In this document: one piece after another, positions 63,779 through 64,000 of the stretch
Position numbering within the stretch: position 1 is the first letter of the stretch
How the letters are laid out: each line of letters opens with the position of its first letter
Translations under genes and position numbers: made by a program
Source: Stigmatella aurantiaca
GTDB taxonomy: Bacteria; Myxococcota; Myxococcia; Myxococcales; Myxococcaceae
DNA length: 64,000 bases
Reading direction: 5' to 3'
NCBI RefSeq assembly: GCF_900109545.1
Contig: NZ_FOAP01000025.1
Location: forward strand, 1 to 64,000
The notes under the pieces: generated by a model
Told to the model about the DNA's origin: nothing
Database searches by the model: none
Seen by the model: only the letters and a program-made list of their open reading frames with translations

Positions 63779-64000
63779 ATGAGTTCTGCCTCGGTGCCAT
63801 TGCCTCCCTTTCTTCCCTCCTTGGACCCTCGCGTGCAGGCGGATGTGGCGGCCATTGCCCGGATTGGCGCGGTGCAGTCCGTGCTGCGCGTGTTGTTGCA
63901 GCTCACCGGCATGCGGCTCGCCGTGGTGGCGCGTGTGACGGACGAGTCGTGGACGTGCTGTGCGGTGCTGGACGAGACGAACTTTGGCCTCCGTCCGGGC
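63779..64000 (+). CDS. GAF-domain sensor protein, probable histidine kinase (5' part)
   Basis: Open from ATG 63779 to the window end, 74 codons. After a short proline-rich start (LPPFLPSLDPRVQADVAAI) the sequence enters a GAF domain: IARIGAVQSVLRVLLQLTGM, then LAVVARVTDESWTCCAVLDE. Myxobacterial genes starting this way commonly continue as GAF-HisKA-HATPase kinases, but the kinase part is outside the window. The ribosome site is weak. Confidence 0.75.
   Translation, partial: MSSASVPLPPFLPSLDPRVQADVAAIARIGAVQSVLRVLLQLTGMRLAVVARVTDESWTCCAVLDETNFGLRPG

Overview
The window is high-GC DNA (third codon positions almost always G or C) with dense genes on both strands, many predicted lipoproteins and secreted hydrolases, bacterial enhancer-binding proteins, and a complete type II secretion operon that includes gspN. 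This content points to a predatory myxobacterium (Myxococcales, probably the Myxococcus/Stigmatella/Archangium side). That assignment is inference from gene content and style; no rRNA or tRNA gene was seen.

Layout. 1-6.4 kb: start of a secreted GH19 chitinase, a GFA-type metalloprotein, a lectin-Fn3-sugar dehydrogenase lipoprotein, a small secreted protein, a DinB-like protein and an S9 oligopeptidase. 6.4-16.7 kb: an apparent gene remnant, an alpha-2-macroglobulin-like protein with a C-x-E-Q thioester motif, an aldo/keto reductase, a 45-residue gene whose ribosome binding site can be sequestered by a hairpin, an M50-like membrane peptidase, an S46 dipeptidyl-peptidase and small secreted or Cys-rich proteins. 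16.8-23.9 kb: an SGNH hydrolase/serine hydrolase operon, a GH3 protein lacking the usual NagZ histidine, a CAP-domain lipoprotein behind a perfect palindrome, a GST and an ECF sigma factor.

24-41.8 kb is the core of the window: gspC-D-E-F-(48-residue membrane protein)-G-(G-like)-H-I-J-K-L-M-N on the minus strand. A consensus sigma-54 promoter lies just upstream of gspC. Two GAC-N5-GTC dyads 33 bp apart lie 100-150 bp further upstream, and the next gene upstream encodes an NtrC-type response regulator. A second sigma-54 activator, with two FHA domains, lies beyond gspN. The simplest reading is a secretion machine whose whole operon is under sigma-54 enhancer control. The operon also carries an unusual GspG paralogue without a prepilin cleavage site.

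41.8-64 kb: erythromycin-esterase family protein, a nuclease lipoprotein, an RND efflux pair (adaptor and permease, no outer-membrane channel), a cupin lipoprotein, a DUF2000/AraC pair, a vanadium haloperoxidase, a GapN-like aldehyde dehydrogenase with Gly at the usual catalytic Glu position, an EamA transporter, a membrane sulfatase/phosphotransferase-family protein, a class C beta-lactamase-like lipoprotein, a subtilisin-family lipoprotein protease and two sensor kinases (the second cut by the window end). Many of the exported proteins (chitinase, CAP protein, nuclease, haloperoxidase, proteases) are plausible cargo or partners of the secretion system, but nothing in the sequence proves it.
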